Shown: positions 62,434 through 64,000 of the stretch, in pieces
Numbering within the stretch: the first letter of the stretch is position 1
Layout of the letters: every line of letters starts with the position of its first letter
Assembly: GCF_009720675.1 (NCBI RefSeq)
Contig: NZ_WNJO01000005.1
Location: 1-64,000 of the forward strand
Direction of reading: 5' to 3'
DNA: 64,000 nucleotides
Origin: Secundilactobacillus folii
Lineage (GTDB): Bacteria; Bacillota; Bacilli; Lactobacillales; Lactobacillaceae
The notes under the pieces: model-generated
The model's input: only the letters and a program-made list of their open reading frames with translations
Database searches by the model: none
Told to the model about the DNA's origin: nothing
Program-made: the position numbers and the translations under genes

Positions 62434-62480
62434 AAAACAGCGGATAAGTTTGGTAAATGACTGAACTTATCCGCTGTTTT
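62434..62480. terminator. Bidirectional terminator between convergent genes
   Basis: AAAACAGCGGATAAGTT (62434-62450) pairs perfectly with AACTTATCCGCTGTTTT (62464-62480). Confidence 0.9.
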
Positions 62481-62522
62481 AGAATGATGATGGTGTGAAT
62501 GAATCTTGAAAGACTCTCCGAT

Positions 62523-62711
62523 TCAGTTAACCCCAATGAAATGATTTAAGACTGCAATTTCTTCTGTCGTTGGTTCGCTTTCCATCGACTTGATGTTGTG
62601 TAGACGCTCAACTGTGATGTGAAGATTTAAGGCCAACTCAGTATCTGTAAGATTATGCTTCTTTTGATATTGAATGATTTTTTCTGCCATACCGGTTACT
62701 TCTTGTTCCAT
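62523..62711 (-). CDS. LBP_cg2779-like small helix-turn-helix protein
   Basis: This 62-residue protein contains MAEKIIQYQKKHNLTDTELA, then LHITVERLHNIKSMESEPT, which resemble the first helices of a Cro/C1-type DNA-binding domain. Small Lactobacillus proteins labelled LBP_cg2779 family show the same layout (from memory, not checked). GGAGG lies 7 nt before ATG 62711. It is a single gene. DNA binding is inference, and its targets are unknown. Confidence 0.65.
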   Translation of the reverse strand: MEQEVTGMAEKIIQYQKKHNLTDTELALNLHITVERLHNIKSMESEPTTEEIAVLNHFIGVN

Positions 62712-62932
62712 AAATGTACCTCCACCTGATTTGACTTAAAACTAAACACAACTAACCTTGCTTTCATTATAAACGATTTTCGGGACAGCGCCAAAGAAAT
62801 GGCGCGGTTGAACTGTTTTAGTTTACGTTGGCTATAAAATAGATGGGCGCTGGCACGGTGACAGCGATAAATTGTGGGCAGGTGTCCAGCAATCGAAATG
62901 TTACTGAAAGACAATTTTCGTGTAATCATTTC

Positions 62933-62951
62933 GATACATTATTTCTGTATC
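62933..62951 (+). promoter_or_regulatory. Palindrome upstream of the NlpC/P60 gene
   Basis: GATACA (62933-62938) and TGTATC (62946-62951) form an inverted repeat 37 bp before the start codon. It is a possible operator for a wall-stress regulator; it does not match a WalR box convincingly. Confidence 0.35.
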
Positions 62952-62987
62952 ATTAACACTATCAATAATTAACATGAGGTGATAAAT

Positions 62988-63632
62988 TTGAAACTAACAC
63001 ACAGTTTAATCGCGTTGGCTGCTGCAGTGACTTTAACAGGGGCAACTTTTACAACGGCTTCTGCGGCCACCCGATCAACAACGATTCAAGCATTACCCAA
63101 TCAAAATGAGACTAAGGCGGCTCATGAAGCCGTCGAAAATGATGCTTCACAACCAGTAGCAACTACATCCACTTCTGATTCAACAACTACTCAACCATCT
63201 AGCTCGTCGACTGCAACCGATAACGTCGCAAGTTCTGCGACAGCTAGTAACGACCAAGCAACCACATCACGGGCAAAAGCCGTCGTGAATTTAGCTAAAA
63301 AGCTCGCTGGCATGAATATTCCCTACGTTTGGGGCGGTGAATCACTGAGCGGCATGGACTGTTCAGGCTTAACAGATTACGTTTACGCTCACGCGGCCAA
63401 CATTCAACTTGGCCACTACACGGTGACACAAGAAAGTAAAGTGACCAAAAAGTCTGTAGCACAGGCCAAACCAGGTGATCTATTATTCTGGGGTCAAGCA
63501 GGGGCAACGTATCACGTCGCCATTTACATTGGCAATCACCAATTTGTGGCTGCGCCGCAACCAGGTCAAAACGTTGATATTGAGACCATTAGTAACTACT
63601 TCATGCCTAGTTTTGCGGGGACTGTAAAGTAA
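62988..63632 (+). CDS. Secreted NlpC/P60 peptidoglycan endopeptidase
   Basis: This 214-residue protein has a signal peptide of about 29 residues (LIALAAAVTLTGATF, then TTASAA), a Ser/Thr-rich linker to about residue 95, and a C-terminal NlpC/P60 domain. The catalytic Cys is in GMDCSGLTDYVY, His in TYHVAIYIGNHQF, and the third polar residue near AAPQPGQ. It would cleave D-Glu-meso-DAP- or Lys-type stem peptides in the wall. TTG 62988 is chosen because GAGGTG lies 6 nt upstream; GTG 62979 would overlap that site. Confidence 0.87.
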   Translation: MKLTHSLIALAAAVTLTGATFTTASAATRSTTIQALPNQNETKAAHEAVENDASQPVATTSTSDSTTTQPSSSSTATDNVASSATASNDQATTSRAKAVVNLAKKLAGMNIPYVWGGESLSGMDCSGLTDYVYAHAANIQLGHYTVTQESKVTKKSVAQAKPGDLLFWGQAGATYHVAIYIGNHQFVAAPQPGQNVDIETISNYFMPSFAGTVK

Positions 63633-63734
63633 CCTGAGTTTTCCCTCATCAGCGCTTCCCTGCATGGTATAATGAGCATAGAAAAAGCGGGAGGGGGAAG
63701 GCAGACCGCATAAAACGAGTTTGCCAAAACAATT

Positions 63735-64000
63735 ATGAAACGATTGATTCGAGTGGTTTTACCACTAGCACTTTTAAGCCTCCTTGGCGGCTGCGGCTCT
63801 CAAACCAAGTCACACTCAGGTTCATCGTCGAAGACACCGTCAAGCAAGGTAGCCAAGCATTCTTCAAATCAGGCAAGTACTTCTAAACAACAGGCCGGGT
63901 CGGCTTCGACATCTGACTCCAGTAATAGCAATTCAGCTTCTAGCTCCTCGACAACCACAGGCAATTCAAGTTCAAAGACTTCGAACGCTACTAGTGGTTC
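63735..64000 (+). CDS. Lipoprotein with Ser/Thr-rich region (cut by window end)
   Basis: The frame starts at ATG 63735 and is open to the end of the window (88 codons seen). It begins MKRLIRVVLPLALLSLLGGC, with a clear lipobox LLGGC, so Cys20 is lipidated and the protein anchored outside the membrane. The following 65 residues are almost only Ser, Thr, Lys, Gln, Asn and Ala, a spacer typical of lactobacillus surface proteins. The functional domain lies beyond the window. The ribosome site is weak, although a TATAAT box lies at 63668-63673 and a GGGAGGGGG is 35 nt upstream of the start. Confidence 0.75.
   Translation, partial: MKRLIRVVLPLALLSLLGGCGSQTKSHSGSSSKTPSSKVAKHSSNQASTSKQQAGSASTSDSSNSNSASSSSTTTGNSSSKTSNATSG

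Noticed and set aside
62696-62929. 77-codon minus-strand frame
   Set aside because: It overlaps the start region of the LBP_cg2779-like gene, lacks a ribosome site and has no family resemblance.

Overview
The window is chromosomal DNA from a low-to-moderate GC Firmicute, most likely a member of the Lactobacillaceae. The gene content fits this: an L. casei-type FLP regulator, a galKETR operon with the class II (Firmicute) GalT, a citrate lyase cluster with a SorC-type regulator, PyrR attenuation ahead of pyrB, lactate oxidase, PepO, an LBP_cg2779-type small protein, strong AGGAGG ribosome sites and frequent TTG/GTG starts. I see no transposase, integrase, phage gene, rRNA or CRISPR array. Genes are dense and often separated by long hairpins that can terminate transcription in both directions.

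Layout. 1-4.5 kb: edge of a hairpin repeat, a small membrane protein, lipoate ligase, lactate oxidase and a DUF2252 protein. 4.6-11.6 kb: Leloir pathway genes pgcA and galKETR. pgcA and galK share an identical 14-bp AT-rich sequence in their promoters, probably the GalR operator. 11.6-21.5 kb: an LDH/MDH-family dehydrogenase, an alpha/beta hydrolase, divergent citR, then maeE-citCDEFXG with no transporter. 21.5-27.3 kb: PepO, a tandem array of structured repeats behind a 74-residue protein gene, a universal stress protein and a GH13 alpha-glucosidase with a perfect cre site. 27.3-40.5 kb: a heterodimeric ABC exporter, a basic miniprotein, a TetR/amidohydrolase pair, a YibE/F pair, an SDR, a secreted amidase, a hairpin-rich non-coding region, PerR with a PerR-box-like site, and a lactonase.

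40.5-44.5 kb holds a three-gene, translationally coupled operon: an XPD/DinG-like helicase with an N-terminal nuclease-like domain and without the expected Fe-S cysteines, a PD-(D/E)XK-like protein, and an sce7725-family protein. 44.8-48.7 kb: pyrBC behind a PyrR attenuator, plus small or secreted proteins. 48.8-53.7 kb: potABCD, the Flp regulator with an FNR-type palindrome, and tRNA-Ala(CGC). 53.7-56.5 kb: a probable 6S-like small RNA, a secreted protein, GlpF and an unknown protein. 56.6-64 kb: an MFS exporter with a HAD nucleotidase, a four-module protein of unknown function with a small membrane partner, DegV, a macrodomain protein, and cell-envelope proteins (NlpC/P60 and a lipoprotein cut by the window edge).

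The metabolic theme is galactose and citrate use, with carbon-catabolite, redox and oxygen regulation. The least explained parts are the tandem hairpin array at 23.68-24.05 kb (stems maintained by compensatory changes), the hairpin cluster at 37.47-37.78 kb, the small-RNA unit at 54.0-54.2 kb, and the helicase/nuclease/sce7725 operon. Assignments rest on reading motifs; no database search was run.
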